Assembly: GCF_037976325.1 (NCBI RefSeq)
Contig: NZ_CP150265.1
Location: forward strand, 5,265,501 to 5,329,500
DNA from: Paenibacillus sp. FSL K6-3182
Lineage (GTDB): Bacteria > Bacillota > Bacilli > Paenibacillales > Paenibacillaceae
Reading direction: 5' to 3'
DNA length: 64,000 bases
Below are positions 15,475-27,533 of the stretch, piece after piece. The stretch's first letter is position 1; each line of letters begins with the position of its first letter. The notes under the pieces are model-generated. The model ran no database searches. It was not told the origin of the DNA and saw only the letters and a list, made by a program, of their open reading frames with translations. Both the position numbers and the translations under genes were made by a program.

Positions 15475-16506
15475 CTATTTCGATCTGGACAATAAATACA
15501 AGAAATAAGGTGCTCCAATAACAGCAACAACGATGCCTGTTGGAATTTCGTTTGGCTGGAATGCCCATCTGGCAAGTGTATCCGCCACAATAACGAGCAG
15601 CGCGCCTACAAATGCTGAAGCTGGCAATAATACCTGATGCTGCGGACCGACAAGTCTTCTTGCCAAGTGAGGCGCTATGAGTCCGACAAATCCGATGCCC
15701 CCGCCGACAGCAACGCAAGAACCAGCCAGGCCCACCGCTGCAGCAAGCAGCAATGCCCGCTCCTTGTTCACTTGAGCTCCAAGTCCAACTGCCAATTGAT
15801 CGCCTAAATTTAAAGCATTCAAGGCTTTCGACTTATATTGCACGATTGGAAAAATAACGATTAACCATGGGAGCAGTGCAAGCACATACTTCCAGTTCGT
15901 TCCCCAAATGCTCCCCGCCATCCATACAGCAAAAAACTGATATTTCTCTGGCGTTAGACGCAAAATCAAAAGCTGCATCGCTGCGCTAATACCCGCCGCT
16001 ACAGCGATACCTACCAATATCATCCGAGTTGGCAATAACCCTCGATGTCTCTTATACGAAAGTACAAAAATAAGCAATGCGGTAAATGATGCACCGATTA
16101 ATGCAAGAAACGGCATCAAAAAAATAGAGCCCTTTTCCGTTGTCGGATAAAAAGAAATAAACAATATAACTGCAAGCCCTGCGCCCGCGTTTATACCCAG
16201 CAGCCCTGGATCAGAAAGCGGGTTGCGCGATAATCCTTGTATAATACAGCCCGATACTGCAAAACCTGCGCCAATTAATATAGAGATGACAATCCGCGGC
16301 AAGCGGAAATCAAATAGAATTAGCTCCTGCTTAGCTGTTCCTGATCCCAATAACGTTTTAAATACATCAAGCGGCGCTAAGCGAATAAAACCAGTGTTCA
16401 TACTAATGATAACAGACAAAATAATAAGTACGCTAAGCACGGTCATTACGAGGACTGCGCGTTTTCTTCTACGCCGTTCGGTTTCGGTAATAAAGTAAGT
16501 ATTCAT
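15475..16506 (-). CDS. FecCD-family iron-siderophore ABC permease, second subunit
   Basis: A 343-residue integral membrane subunit of a type II ABC importer for ferric siderophores (FhuG/FecD-like), with about nine or ten hydrophobic segments. Typical signatures are visible: LPRIVISILIGAGFAVSGCIIQGLSRNPLSDPGLLGINAGA near the start, GFVGLIAPHLARRLVG (the coupling region that contacts the ATPase), and the C-terminal PNEIPTGIVVAVIGAPYFLYLL. It begins two bases after the stop of the partner permease, so the pair is an operon. No substrate-binding protein or ATPase gene is nearby, so the pair must share these with other loci. Confidence 0.93.
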   Translation of the reverse strand: MNTYFITETERRRRKRAVLVMTVLSVLIILSVIISMNTGFIRLAPLDVFKTLLGSGTAKQELILFDFRLPRIVISILIGAGFAVSGCIIQGLSRNPLSDPGLLGINAGAGLAVILFISFYPTTEKGSIFLMPFLALIGASFTALLIFVLSYKRHRGLLPTRMILVGIAVAAGISAAMQLLILRLTPEKYQFFAVWMAGSIWGTNWKYVLALLPWLIVIFPIVQYKSKALNALNLGDQLAVGLGAQVNKERALLLAAAVGLAGSCVAVGGGIGFVGLIAPHLARRLVGPQHQVLLPASAFVGALLVIVADTLARWAFQPNEIPTGIVVAVIGAPYFLYLLSRSK

Positions 16507-16508
16507 GC

Positions 16509-17549
16509 TTATTCTCCCTTCATTCTTGTTACAAGATAGAGGAAGAACGGAACGCCTATAACCGCGATTATAATACCGATAGCCACTTCCTGAGGCGGAT
16601 TAATCAATCGCCCGCCAATATCCGCCAGCACCATAAGCAAACTTCCCAAAACCGCCGAGCATGGAATGATCCATCTATAGTCGACACCAACTAGGAATCG
16701 TGAGATATGAGGAATAATCAAGCCTACAAAACCGATAGAGCCTACCGCTGAAACGGCGGTGCCTGCCAGCAATAAGACTATTATGACGCCTGCTGCTTTT
16801 ACTAGGCCAGTTCGTTGTCCAAGACCTGCAGCAACATCATCGCCTAAGCTTAACAATGTAATGGAGCGCGATAACACGATGGCGCCAAGCAGTCCACCAA
16901 CTACCCATGGCCATACAATTTGAATTTGCAGCCATTTCGTTCCGGCTACCCCGCCAGCATACCAAAAAGCCAAATCCTGACCGATTTTATAATATATCGC
17001 TATGCCTTCTGTTATAGCAAGCAGCAATGCCCCTACAGCCGCACCAGCCAGTGTAAGCCGCACGGGTGTTAGGCCCCCTTTTGCTAATGAGCCGATTCCG
17101 TATACGAGTCCCATTGCAACTGCTGCACCCGCAAAGCACACAAACATAAGACCAAGATAAGATATCGAAGGGAAAAAAGCGAAGCAAAGCGCCAACATAA
17201 AACCTGCTCCTGCGTTAATTCCAAGCAAGCTCGAGTCTGCTAATGGGTTTCTAGTCATGCCTTGCATAACAGAACCTGCGACAGCGAAAGCTGCTCCCAC
17301 CAAAGCAGCGGCTAACGCACGCGGCATACGAAGCTCTTTAATAATTTGATGCTGAATGTTTTCCTCATTGAAGTGGAATACGCCATCCCACACCGTTGAG
17401 AGACTGATATCTGCTGCACCGACGGAGATAGATAATGCGAGCGATAATAAGAGTGCTGCAAACCCGCCAAATAAAATAATCGTAGCCACTAGCGGCCGTG
17501 TGCGCAGCTTTGTGCCTGCCAGCGCTTTCTTGCTTGATAGAGAAGACAT
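16509..17549 (-). CDS. FecCD-family iron-siderophore ABC permease, first subunit
   Basis: A 346-residue membrane subunit partnering the gene at 15475 (FhuB/FecC-like). The family signatures are LRMPRALAAALVGAAFAVAGSVMQGMTRNPLADSSLLGINAGAG (in pieces), GFVGLIIPHISRFLVG and the C-terminal PPQEVAIGIIIAVIGVPFFLYL. The start chosen is the ATG at 17549 (MSSLSSKKALAG), preceded by AGAAGGG at seven bases. An in-frame ATG at 17597 has no ribosome-binding site. Transcription should come from the Fur-controlled promoter at 17643-17691. The imported siderophore cannot be told from sequence. Confidence 0.93.
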   Translation of the reverse strand: MSSLSSKKALAGTKLRTRPLVATIILFGGFAALLLSLALSISVGAADISLSTVWDGVFHFNEENIQHQIIKELRMPRALAAALVGAAFAVAGSVMQGMTRNPLADSSLLGINAGAGFMLALCFAFFPSISYLGLMFVCFAGAAVAMGLVYGIGSLAKGGLTPVRLTLAGAAVGALLLAITEGIAIYYKIGQDLAFWYAGGVAGTKWLQIQIVWPWVVGGLLGAIVLSRSITLLSLGDDVAAGLGQRTGLVKAAGVIIVLLLAGTAVSAVGSIGFVGLIIPHISRFLVGVDYRWIIPCSAVLGSLLMVLADIGGRLINPPQEVAIGIIIAVIGVPFFLYLVTRMKGE

Positions 17550-17642
17550 TTTAAAACTACCCTTCTGTATGTATACTTTGGTTGATAAAAAATGCATCGT
17601 AAAGGAAGTATGTTTCCAGACATAAAAAAAAACCTACTTAAC

Positions 17643-17691
17643 TGATAACGATTCTCGTTTTCAATATAGCAGATTTTTCATATGTTTTCAA
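17643..17691 (-). promoter_or_regulatory. Fur box overlapping a SigA-type promoter
   Basis: On the minus strand TTGAAA (17691-17686), 17 bp, then TATATT (17668-17663) form a good promoter. Directly after it, 17663-17643 matches the 21-bp Fur site TGATAATGATTATCATTATCA (read on the plus strand) at 17 of 21 positions. Iron-replete Fur would cover the transcription start of the permease operon. Confidence 0.85.
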
Positions 17692-17735
17692 TGCAATAAG
17701 TTATATATTTCGTGCTGCCTTCATGCGGCTTCCTA

Positions 17736-18884
17736 TCAAGTAGAAAGTCTTCCTCTCATAGCAATAGTCGTAAAGCGGTTAGGAGAAAATCTGCTGATCG
17801 ACGGTTCTCCCTGCTTTTCTTCCAATAGATCAGCAACAATATGAGCTGTGATTGGACTTAGCAAAATACCGTTGCGATAATGACCTGCGGCCATAATAAC
17901 GGCTGGCATTCCCTCTACTTGCCCAAGCATTGGCATTCCATCTCGCGTTGCGGGACGCAAGCCTGCCCACCGATGCGCGGTTTCTTTGCCTTTAAGAAAT
18001 GGAAAAAGCTGATTGCTGCTGCGAATTAAGCGGCCGATGCCTCGTTCTGTCACACTCGTCTCAAAGCCCGCAACATCTTCAGAAGCACCGCATACGAGCC
18101 GAGCATTTCTTTTTCCGACCCAATAGGCTTGGCTGGAGAAGATCATATGGCGAACTTCAGTTTCTTGATGCTCGTAAGAACAGATTTGTCCCCGAATGGG
18201 ATGGATCGGAACAGAAAGTCCGAACCATCTTTCATATTCACCTGACCAAGCGCCCGCGCAGACGACTAGCCGATCGGCATGAACCTTCTTTATCATCGTT
18301 TCTGCTCGGACAGACGCTCCCCCGCTCTGTTGAACTGCAACCTCTTCAATTTTACCCGCATGGGATAGGATGACGACACCTAACCTCCGGCAAGCTTCTT
18401 CAAGCGCTGCAACAAGCTTTGGCGCGTACACATGGCTCTCCTTTGGCGTAAATACGCCCGCAATTGCCGAATGAGCAAGCATCGGCTCCAGCTTCCTAAG
18501 CTGAGCTGCATCAATAAGCTGAGCTTCGGCTCCCCATTCATTTTGCCACTGCAATCTGGATTGTATGGGCAAGACGTCTGCTTCATGCATAAAAACGTTA
18601 ATGCTGCCGCTCTGCACCCACTCCGTCGACATGCCGGATTGTTCCTCGATCGCTTTAATCCACGCCGGGTAGCTGCGGTGACTGTTTAGGCACAGCTGAA
18701 AAAAATGATCGGGCTGCTCCGTATTTTCTGAAAATGGAGCAAGCATGCCTGCTGCTGCGCCGGATGCTTGCCCTCCGAGTGCGCTTGGCTCAATGAGTGT
18801 TACGTACATGCCTCTACGCGCCGACTCGAAGGCACAAGACAAACCAATAATGCCGCCACCAAGTATAATTACCGATTGGGGCAT
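17736..18884 (-). CDS. thiO: Glycine oxidase ThiO
   Basis: An FAD-dependent amine oxidase that turns glycine into dehydroglycine (imine), the precursor ThiG uses to build the thiazole ring in aerobic Bacillota. The protein has 382 residues, usual for the DAO family. An N-terminal dinucleotide-binding motif (ILGGGIIGLSCAFESARRG), VVCAGAWSG and the C-terminal RWAGLRPATRDGMPMLG plus HYRNGILLSP are as in ThiO. The ATG overlaps the end of thiG and follows GGAGGGGAAC. It is the last gene of the thiamine operon; the terminator after it is not clear. Confidence 0.93.
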   Translation of the reverse strand: MPQSVIILGGGIIGLSCAFESARRGMYVTLIEPSALGGQASGAAAGMLAPFSENTEQPDHFFQLCLNSHRSYPAWIKAIEEQSGMSTEWVQSGSINVFMHEADVLPIQSRLQWQNEWGAEAQLIDAAQLRKLEPMLAHSAIAGVFTPKESHVYAPKLVAALEEACRRLGVVILSHAGKIEEVAVQQSGGASVRAETMIKKVHADRLVVCAGAWSGEYERWFGLSVPIHPIRGQICSYEHQETEVRHMIFSSQAYWVGKRNARLVCGASEDVAGFETSVTERGIGRLIRSSNQLFPFLKGKETAHRWAGLRPATRDGMPMLGQVEGMPAVIMAAGHYRNGILLSPITAHIVADLLEEKQGEPSISRFSPNRFTTIAMRGRLST

Positions 18885-19702
18885 TATTGTTCCCCTCCTG
18901 CGCTAACTCCTGTTTCAAATAATGAACCTGCCCAATCACTGCTTGCGGATGCATAACGTTTTTTCGGTATGCGGCCAGCCAGCCATGCCAGCCGCCCTGC
19001 TTCAATCGCTAATCGAAAAGCGCGAGCCATCATAATCGGATCCTGTGCTTTAGCGATAGGCGTATTAGCCAAAATGCCGTCCGCGCCTAGCTCCATCGCT
19101 TCCGCAGCATCTTTCGCCGCTCCAATACCCGCATCGATGATGACTGGAACGCTCGACTGCTCCGCAATAAGTCCGAGGTTATAGGGATTGAGCAATCCGA
19201 GCCCGGATCCAATTGGCGATCCTCCAGGCATGATTGCTGAAGCTCCTGCTTCCTCTAATTTCCGGCATAGAATTGGGTCATCAGATGTATAAGGAAGAAC
19301 GATAAAACCCTCGTTCGCAAGCTGCTCCGTAGCACGCAGCGTTTCTATAGGGTCAGGCAAAAGTGTTCGATGGTCTCCGCTGATTTCAACCTTAATCCAG
19401 TTGCCAAGCCCAGCTTCTCTCGCCAGACGCGCAATTCGAACAGCCTCCTCCGCTGTTCTCGCACCAGATGTATTCGGCAAATATTGCATTTGTCTATCTT
19501 CAAAGTGTTGAAGTACCGAATCATCCTCTACACTCTCTAGATTAACCCTTCTAACCGCGAACGTAATAACCTCCGAACCCGACGCTTCAAGCGCCTGCTG
19601 CAGTACAGCAGGACTTGGAAATCGCCCCGTACCGAACAAAAAGCGCGACCGCAGCGCATGGCCTCCAATAAGAAGGACATCTTCATGATTCCAATTTCCC
19701 AA
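18884..19702 (-). CDS. thiG: Thiazole synthase ThiG
   Basis: Combines deoxyxylulose phosphate, the ThiO product and sulfur from ThiS thiocarboxylate into the thiazole phosphate of thiamine. The protein has 272 residues, a little longer than usual at the C-terminus. The Schiff-base lysine lies in [49 protein letters not shown] and [17 protein letters not shown] are family hallmarks. The start is a TTG at 19702 after GGAGGGGG, which also ends the thiES gene. It overlaps thiO by one base, giving a tightly coupled thiES-thiG-thiO unit. Confidence 0.95.
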   Translation of the reverse strand: MGNWNHEDVLLIGGHALRSRFLFGTGRFPSPAVLQQALEASGSEVITFAVRRVNLESVEDDSVLQHFEDRQMQYLPNTSGARTAEEAVRIARLAREAGLGNWIKVEISGDHRTLLPDPIETLRATEQLANEGFIVLPYTSDDPILCRKLEEAGASAIMPGGSPIGSGLGLLNPYNLGLIAEQSSVPVIIDAGIGAAKDAAEAMELGADGILANTPIAKAQDPIMMARAFRLAIEAGRLAWLAGRIPKKRYASASSDWAGSLFETGVSAGGEQ

Positions 19703-19707
19703 AATAT

Positions 19708-20562
19708 TCAGCCCCCTCCGACAAAATGTACAAGTTCGATGGAACTTCCGCCAAGTAATTCAGTTTCAGCCCACCTTGCACGTTGTACGATCATACCGTT
19801 AAGCTCAATAATGAGCTTTTTATGTTGTTGTCCAAGCTGGATGACCAGTTCTTCCACTGTTTTAGCGCTAGTCTGCTCCTCACGGCCATTTATCTTCACT
19901 GTCTTAAATGGATGAACATATTCAGAACGATGTGCATCAATTTTCTTTAAGAAAGCCTGACAAACACCAGCCGGATCATTATGGCCAACAATGGCTGAAA
20001 CTGCGCATATCCGTGTTGCCCCTGACGCTAGCACGGCATCAACATTATCAAGTGTGATGCCGCCAATAGCCACGAACGGTATGGAAATATGATGCGCTGC
20101 TTCCTTGACATAACTCGTAGTAACAGCCGTACGGCCCGGCTTTGTTTCGGTAGGGTACACTGGCCCAACGCCGATATAATCGGCTCCCTCCTGTTCAGCA
20201 GCCAGCGCTTGCTGCAGGTTATGCGTGGATATGCCAATTATACGGTCAACTCCAAGCCATTCTCTTGCTTTGGCAATTGGCATATCATCCTGACCTAAAT
20301 GAACACCGTCAGCATCCGTCTCAAGAACAAGATCAGGATAATCATTAATGATAAGAGGCACTTTATATTTTCGCGTTAGTATTCGAAGGGCTTTGGCCTC
20401 TTCAAGCACCTCATCCCTCGTCCCTGTTTTGTTGCGAAGCTGAACCATTTGAGCTCCGCCAATCAGCGCCTGCTCCATCACTTCAACGACTGATCTGCCA
20501 GGGTGATTAGATTTCGCTGTAATGGCGTAGAGCTTGAAGTTCCGCCAGCCTTGTCTACTCAT
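19708..20562 (-). CDS. thiE: Thiamine phosphate synthase fused to sulfur carrier ThiS (ThiE-ThiS)
   Basis: One open frame joins two enzymes. Residues ~1-210 are ThiE, which couples thiazole phosphate and HMP-PP to thiamine phosphate: [59 protein letters not shown] and [11 protein letters not shown]. Residues ~218-284 are a complete ThiS beta-grasp domain ([30 protein letters not shown]) with its thiocarboxylate Gly-Gly terminus free. No stop or start codon separates them. The start is uncertain: ATG 20562 ([12 protein letters not shown]) fits ThiE length, ATG 20604 directly follows the thiF stop, and a TTG at 20568 has a GAAAGG in front. Confidence 0.9.
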   Translation of the reverse strand: MSRQGWRNFKLYAITAKSNHPGRSVVEVMEQALIGGAQMVQLRNKTGTRDEVLEEAKALRILTRKYKVPLIINDYPDLVLETDADGVHLGQDDMPIAKAREWLGVDRIIGISTHNLQQALAAEQEGADYIGVGPVYPTETKPGRTAVTTSYVKEAAHHISIPFVAIGGITLDNVDAVLASGATRICAVSAIVGHNDPAGVCQAFLKKIDAHRSEYVHPFKTVKINGREEQTSAKTVEELVIQLGQQHKKLIIELNGMIVQRARWAETELLGGSSIELVHFVGGG

Positions 20563-20605
20563 TCTCAAACACAACCTTTCATCAAACAAATCATTTGTTT
20601 CCATT

Positions 20606-23756
<3,151 letters not shown>

Positions 23757-23842
23757 CTTTCCTACGCTGGCATAACCCAGATCAGGTTCAAAGGGACCAA
23801 AGCGATTCGCTTTATCTCAGCCATTACGGCGCCCCTAGTGGA
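23757..23842 (-). ncRNA. TPP riboswitch (THI box)
   Basis: On the minus strand the conserved aptamer elements appear in order: CTAGGGGCGCC, GGCTGAGA, a short variable stem, CCTTTGAACCTGATCTGG, then TATGCCAGCGTAGGAAAGT. These are the THI-box core bases that contact the pyrimidine and pyrophosphate of TPP. It lies upstream of thiC-thiF-thiES-thiG-thiO and should lower their transcription when TPP is high. Confidence 0.97.
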
Positions 23843-23920
23843 TTTCCTTGTTTGACTATACCGTTTAGTAAAGAAGGGTGTCAACCCTCTATTTTCCAAA
23901 CCGCGGAAAAACACAGCCTG

Positions 23921-25078
23921 CTACAGTCCGCTTTCCTTCAGCAGCCTTACCCATCGATCAGCGGTGTGACGCCATGTAAATGTCTGCTCCACACGCTCGC
24001 GGCTGCGGCGCCCCAGCTTCTGCCTGAGCTGTTTATCGCGAAGCAGCAGATGCAGCTTTTCTCGCAGCTCTCGCTCGATATGAAGCTGATTGACCAAATA
24101 ACCCGTTTCGCCATTACGGATAATTTCTTTCATTCCGCCTGCACGTGTTGCGACTACCGGAACGCCGCAGGACATCGCCTCGACATTAACGAGCCCAAAT
24201 GCCTCCCTCTGTCCAGATGGAACGACCGCTACATCGGCAACGAGCATCCAGCTGGGCACTTCCGAATGCGGCACGTAGGGCACAAAACGAACATGACCCG
24301 GACATTTGCGTCCAAGCTGTTCAAGCTTGCGAGCATAAGCCGTTTTGCGATGCGAGCCATAAAATGGGCTCCCTACGATGATAACGACGAGCTCCGGATG
24401 GCTTTTGGCAAGCTGCGGCACGATATTGAGAAGATGATGAACGCCCTTAAGCGGAATAAGCCTCCCCATAAAAAGCACCACTTTTTTACCATTCAATCCT
24501 CTCTTTTGCCTTAAACTCTCCCGTTTAGCGGCTCCTTCGGAGGAATATTGTGAAGGGAACCTGCCCGTATCTACCCCAGGATAAATGACTCGCAGCTTCG
24601 AAGCGACCTCTGGCGCTTTCGACACTACAATTCGCCTTAGAAACTCGCTATTTACGATGATTCTATCTGCTGCCTGCAAGCACTTATGCAAGTTTGCAGA
24701 AGAAATATAGGAGGGTGAAATGAAGGTGGAGGAATGCAAATAAAGCCAGACTCGTTTGCCTGGATTCAATCGCTTCATCGTCAGCACAAATTGGGGACGA
24801 TTCTCGACGTCGATGACGTGAGGAGAAAAACGGTGAACCGCACGCCCTACCTCTTGAATATATCGCTGCTTATTGCCCGCTGCAAACCGTTCACATACAA
24901 CACCGTTAAATTGTCCTTGACGAGGCAATCGCTTGCTCAGTCTTCCAAATATACGAGGTTCCGCGTAAGGCTTAAGCAGCGGGGCAAATTTCTCTACCAC
25001 TCGCTCAACCGAGCTGCTCCCTGATGAAGGAATCGGGAAGGAGCCTGGTGTTACAATTGCAACTTTAATGGGTGCCAT
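23921..25078 (-). CDS. GT4-family glycosyltransferase
   Basis: A 385-residue GT-B glycosyltransferase. The N-terminus KVAIVTPGSFPIPSSGSSSVERVV is the acceptor-side nucleotide fold. The C-terminal half has YPGVDTGRF, VVLFMGRLIPLKGVHHLL, FVPYVPHSEVPSWM and the EX7E motif in REAFGLVNVEAMSCGVPVVAT, followed by GGMKEIIRNGETGYLV. These are typical of enzymes that build glycolipids, capsule or spore polysaccharide; the family member CotSA/YtcC type in Bacillales is one possibility. GGAGG precedes the ATG. It lies between the TPP riboswitch and ytvI without clear functional linkage. The acceptor is unknown. Confidence 0.88.
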   Translation of the reverse strand: MAPIKVAIVTPGSFPIPSSGSSSVERVVEKFAPLLKPYAEPRIFGRLSKRLPRQGQFNGVVCERFAAGNKQRYIQEVGRAVHRFSPHVIDVENRPQFVLTMKRLNPGKRVWLYLHSSTFISPSYISSANLHKCLQAADRIIVNSEFLRRIVVSKAPEVASKLRVIYPGVDTGRFPSQYSSEGAAKRESLRQKRGLNGKKVVLFMGRLIPLKGVHHLLNIVPQLAKSHPELVVIIVGSPFYGSHRKTAYARKLEQLGRKCPGHVRFVPYVPHSEVPSWMLVADVAVVPSGQREAFGLVNVEAMSCGVPVVATRAGGMKEIIRNGETGYLVNQLHIERELREKLHLLLRDKQLRQKLGRRSRERVEQTFTWRHTADRWVRLLKESGL

Positions 25079-25161
25079 CTATTCGTATGCCTCCTGCATG
25101 ATCTGCTTTTTTTGCAGTATCATACGTATCTAGCAACGGCTTTGGCACGGCTTTTCCAAGG

Positions 25162-26193
25162 CTATAGCTTGAATTTCATTTGGAACAGTCCAGCTCTTCG
25201 AGCTGCCATATAGATGATCACGACAAGCGGTCCGATGAATACACCGATAACACCGACGAGCTTGAAGCCGACATATAAACTTACAAGCGCTGACAATGAG
25301 CCGATCCCTACAGAATCTCCGAGAATTTTAGGCTCTACGATGCGGCGGAATACGGTAATAACTAGAAATAGAATAATTAGCCCTACCCCTACAAAAACAT
25401 TGCCCGTCAGCAGCAAATAACTTCCCCATGGCACAAGTACAGAACCTGTTCCAAGAATCGGCATAATATCAACAATGATAATAAGCAGCGCGATAGCAAG
25501 CGGATATTTGACATTAAGTATGAGCAAACCGATCAACGAAATGATGTAGGTGAGTGCACTCAAAATAAACTGCGAACGCAAGAAACCAAAAATCGACTTT
25601 TTGAGATTGTTCAGCACATCATTGACCTGTGGCTGCGATTTTTCTTCAAATAATGAAAGCACCGTTGCCTTCATCGTATTTAGACTAAAGCTCATCATGT
25701 ATACCGCTACCAAGAAAACGATAAAGAAGATGAACATGCCCGGGATGCTTGAAGCGAAAGCGATAACGGTGTTCGATAACGTACCTACCATTTTCGTTAA
25801 TGTACTCGTTAGCTCCATTAGCCATTTCTCTAACGTTTCAATGGCGTCAGGAGGGAAGTTTTGATATAACGATTGTGCCTGAAACATGAGATCGTCTACC
25901 ATCCCATTGGCATTTTCGAAGTATTGGGGCACTTTTTTGAAAAAGGCTATCAATTCGGCTACCACTTTCACGCCAAGCAGCGCGATTAGTCCGATCAGAA
26001 TAACCGTAAAGAGGCTGCTTGATATTGTAGCTGCCACCAGCCGATTCATTCGGAATTTTTTCATAAACAGCTGATTAAGCGGCTCAAGAAAAATAGCTAC
26101 AACAAGCGCAAGCAAGAAAGGAGCACCTACCGTAAAAAACAGATAGAGCAGCAATAACCCTAAAGCGATAAATACGATTGTCTTAATAGACAC
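25162..26193 (-). CDS. ytvI: YtvI-type sporulation membrane protein (AI-2E transporter family)
   Basis: A 343-residue polytopic membrane protein. About eight hydrophobic segments surround a soluble middle part (residues ~65-145, LIAFFKKVPQYFENANGMV). The C-terminal half carries the family signature ILGTGSVLVPWGSYLLL and PKILGDSVGIGSLSALVSLYVGFKLVG with an IGPLVVII end. This matches the AI-2E/PerM exporter superfamily and its sporulation-linked YtvI branch. The start is a GTG at 26193 after GGAGGAGAAG. Its precise role in sporulation is not established. Confidence 0.8.
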   Translation of the reverse strand: MSIKTIVFIALGLLLLYLFFTVGAPFLLALVVAIFLEPLNQLFMKKFRMNRLVAATISSSLFTVILIGLIALLGVKVVAELIAFFKKVPQYFENANGMVDDLMFQAQSLYQNFPPDAIETLEKWLMELTSTLTKMVGTLSNTVIAFASSIPGMFIFFIVFLVAVYMMSFSLNTMKATVLSLFEEKSQPQVNDVLNNLKKSIFGFLRSQFILSALTYIISLIGLLILNVKYPLAIALLIIIVDIMPILGTGSVLVPWGSYLLLTGNVFVGVGLIILFLVITVFRRIVEPKILGDSVGIGSLSALVSLYVGFKLVGVIGVFIGPLVVIIYMAARRAGLFQMKFKL

Positions 26194-26257
26194 AGCTTCT
26201 CCTCCTCTCTATTCTTTTATATGCACTTTACGCTACTCTTAAACCAGCTCTTTCATA

Positions 26258-27397
26258 CTAATCCAGCACTGCGCTGCGCTCATGGAAATTAACATCTTTA
26301 TAGTACATATCCTTAACAAGGAGGTTAGGTCCGCAGCATGAAGCGACCGGGCAGTGACAATTCACACTTTGCGCAAGGGAATGGTCCAGCCATTTATCAA
26401 ATAAATCCTCCAATTTGGACGAACCGATGTTGCCAAAAGCGGGCACATCAGAAAAGTCGGTTACAAATACATCGCCTGTAAACAAATTTACGTTCAGCCG
26501 ATTGCGGCCGTCAGGATCGTTGCGTACCGTTACATTTGGCTCATTCGCTAATCTTCGCAGCAGTTCACGTTCTGATTTGCTGTCACTGCATGGATAAAAG
26601 GGAAGTGTGCCGAACAGCATCCAAATGGATTGATCTCGCGCTTTCAGCAAGCGTTCAATAGCTTCCAGCATTTGCTCGCGTGAGAGAACCGGTAAATCCT
26701 TCGCAAAGGAGCTAGGATACATCGGATGCACCTCATGCCTCTGACATCCCATATCCACAATCAGCTGATGAATCTCATCAATTTTGTTATACGTTTTGTA
26801 ATTGATCATAGACTCCGCAGAAACGAGTACACCTGTCTCGCTAAGGCGACGCGTGTTTTCGATCATTCGTTCATAAAGCTTGGTCGCGGCTTCGAGCGAT
26901 ACATGATGATTGGCTTTCGCAAAACCAATTTGATGAAAATCTTCCGGAGACGTGTAGTTAAACGAAATGTGCATGACATCTAGATAAGGAGCTAGCTGCT
27001 CATAACGGCTGTAAGGCAGCGTCACGTTCGAATTGATTTGGGAGCGAATGCCGCGGCTGCGGGCGTATTGAAGCAACGGCACCATGTAATCACGAACCGT
27101 TCGGTCGGAGAAGGATGGCTCCCCGCCTGTAATGCTTATCGTTTCGAGATGCTCCACTTCATCCAGTCGGTCCAGCATCTGCTTAAGCGGCAGCTTGGCG
27201 GGTTCTGTCATTACAAGTGTATCTCCAACAGCACAATGCTCGCATCGCATATTGCATAAGTTGGAAACGGTCATTTCGACGCTTGTTAAGCGATGTCTTC
27301 CATATTGCTGCAACGAACGAATGGGATCCCACGGATCATTCGTTGGCGAAAGTGTGGATAACGGTGTTCTTGATTGTTGAAATTGTATTGTGTTCAT
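26258..27397 (-). CDS. yfkAB: Radical SAM/CxCxxxxC protein YfkAB
   Basis: A 379-residue radical-SAM protein. The SAM-binding cluster motif is CNMRCEHC (residues ~48-55), followed by TISITGGEPSFSD. Near the C-terminus there is a second cysteine motif CHCPVASC (CxCxxxxC), which defines the YfkAB group, suggesting an extra cluster or substrate-binding site. The reaction is not known to me. The ATG at 27397 has only a weak upstream GAAGAAA site. It lies between ytvI and the HD-GYP gene with no visible operon partner. Confidence 0.88.
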   Translation of the reverse strand: MNTIQFQQSRTPLSTLSPTNDPWDPIRSLQQYGRHRLTSVEMTVSNLCNMRCEHCAVGDTLVMTEPAKLPLKQMLDRLDEVEHLETISITGGEPSFSDRTVRDYMVPLLQYARSRGIRSQINSNVTLPYSRYEQLAPYLDVMHISFNYTSPEDFHQIGFAKANHHVSLEAATKLYERMIENTRRLSETGVLVSAESMINYKTYNKIDEIHQLIVDMGCQRHEVHPMYPSSFAKDLPVLSREQMLEAIERLLKARDQSIWMLFGTLPFYPCSDSKSERELLRRLANEPNVTVRNDPDGRNRLNVNLFTGDVFVTDFSDVPAFGNIGSSKLEDLFDKWLDHSLAQSVNCHCPVASCCGPNLLVKDMYYKDVNFHERSAVLD

Positions 27398-27492
27398 TTT
27401 TCTTCAGCACCTGACTTATTTTCTGGAATGAATCATTCTTTAGTTATTGTAATGCGCGACTGCAAAGGAAGCAAATAAAACGGCAAAAAAAG

Positions 27493-27519
27493 AAGCAAAA
27501 AGGAGCCCTAAGCGGCTCC
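27493..27519 (-). terminator. Rho-independent terminator of the first HD-GYP gene
   Basis: On the minus strand GGAGCC, loop, GGCTCC followed by T5, then a second T-run. It lies 15 bases after the HD-GYP stop. Confidence 0.85.
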
Positions 27520-27533
27520 CAATCTGTCTTTCG

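Noticed and set aside
19708..20562. Treating ThiE and ThiS as two genes
   Set aside because: No stop codon or credible internal start with ribosome-binding site lies between the domains; the frame is continuous.
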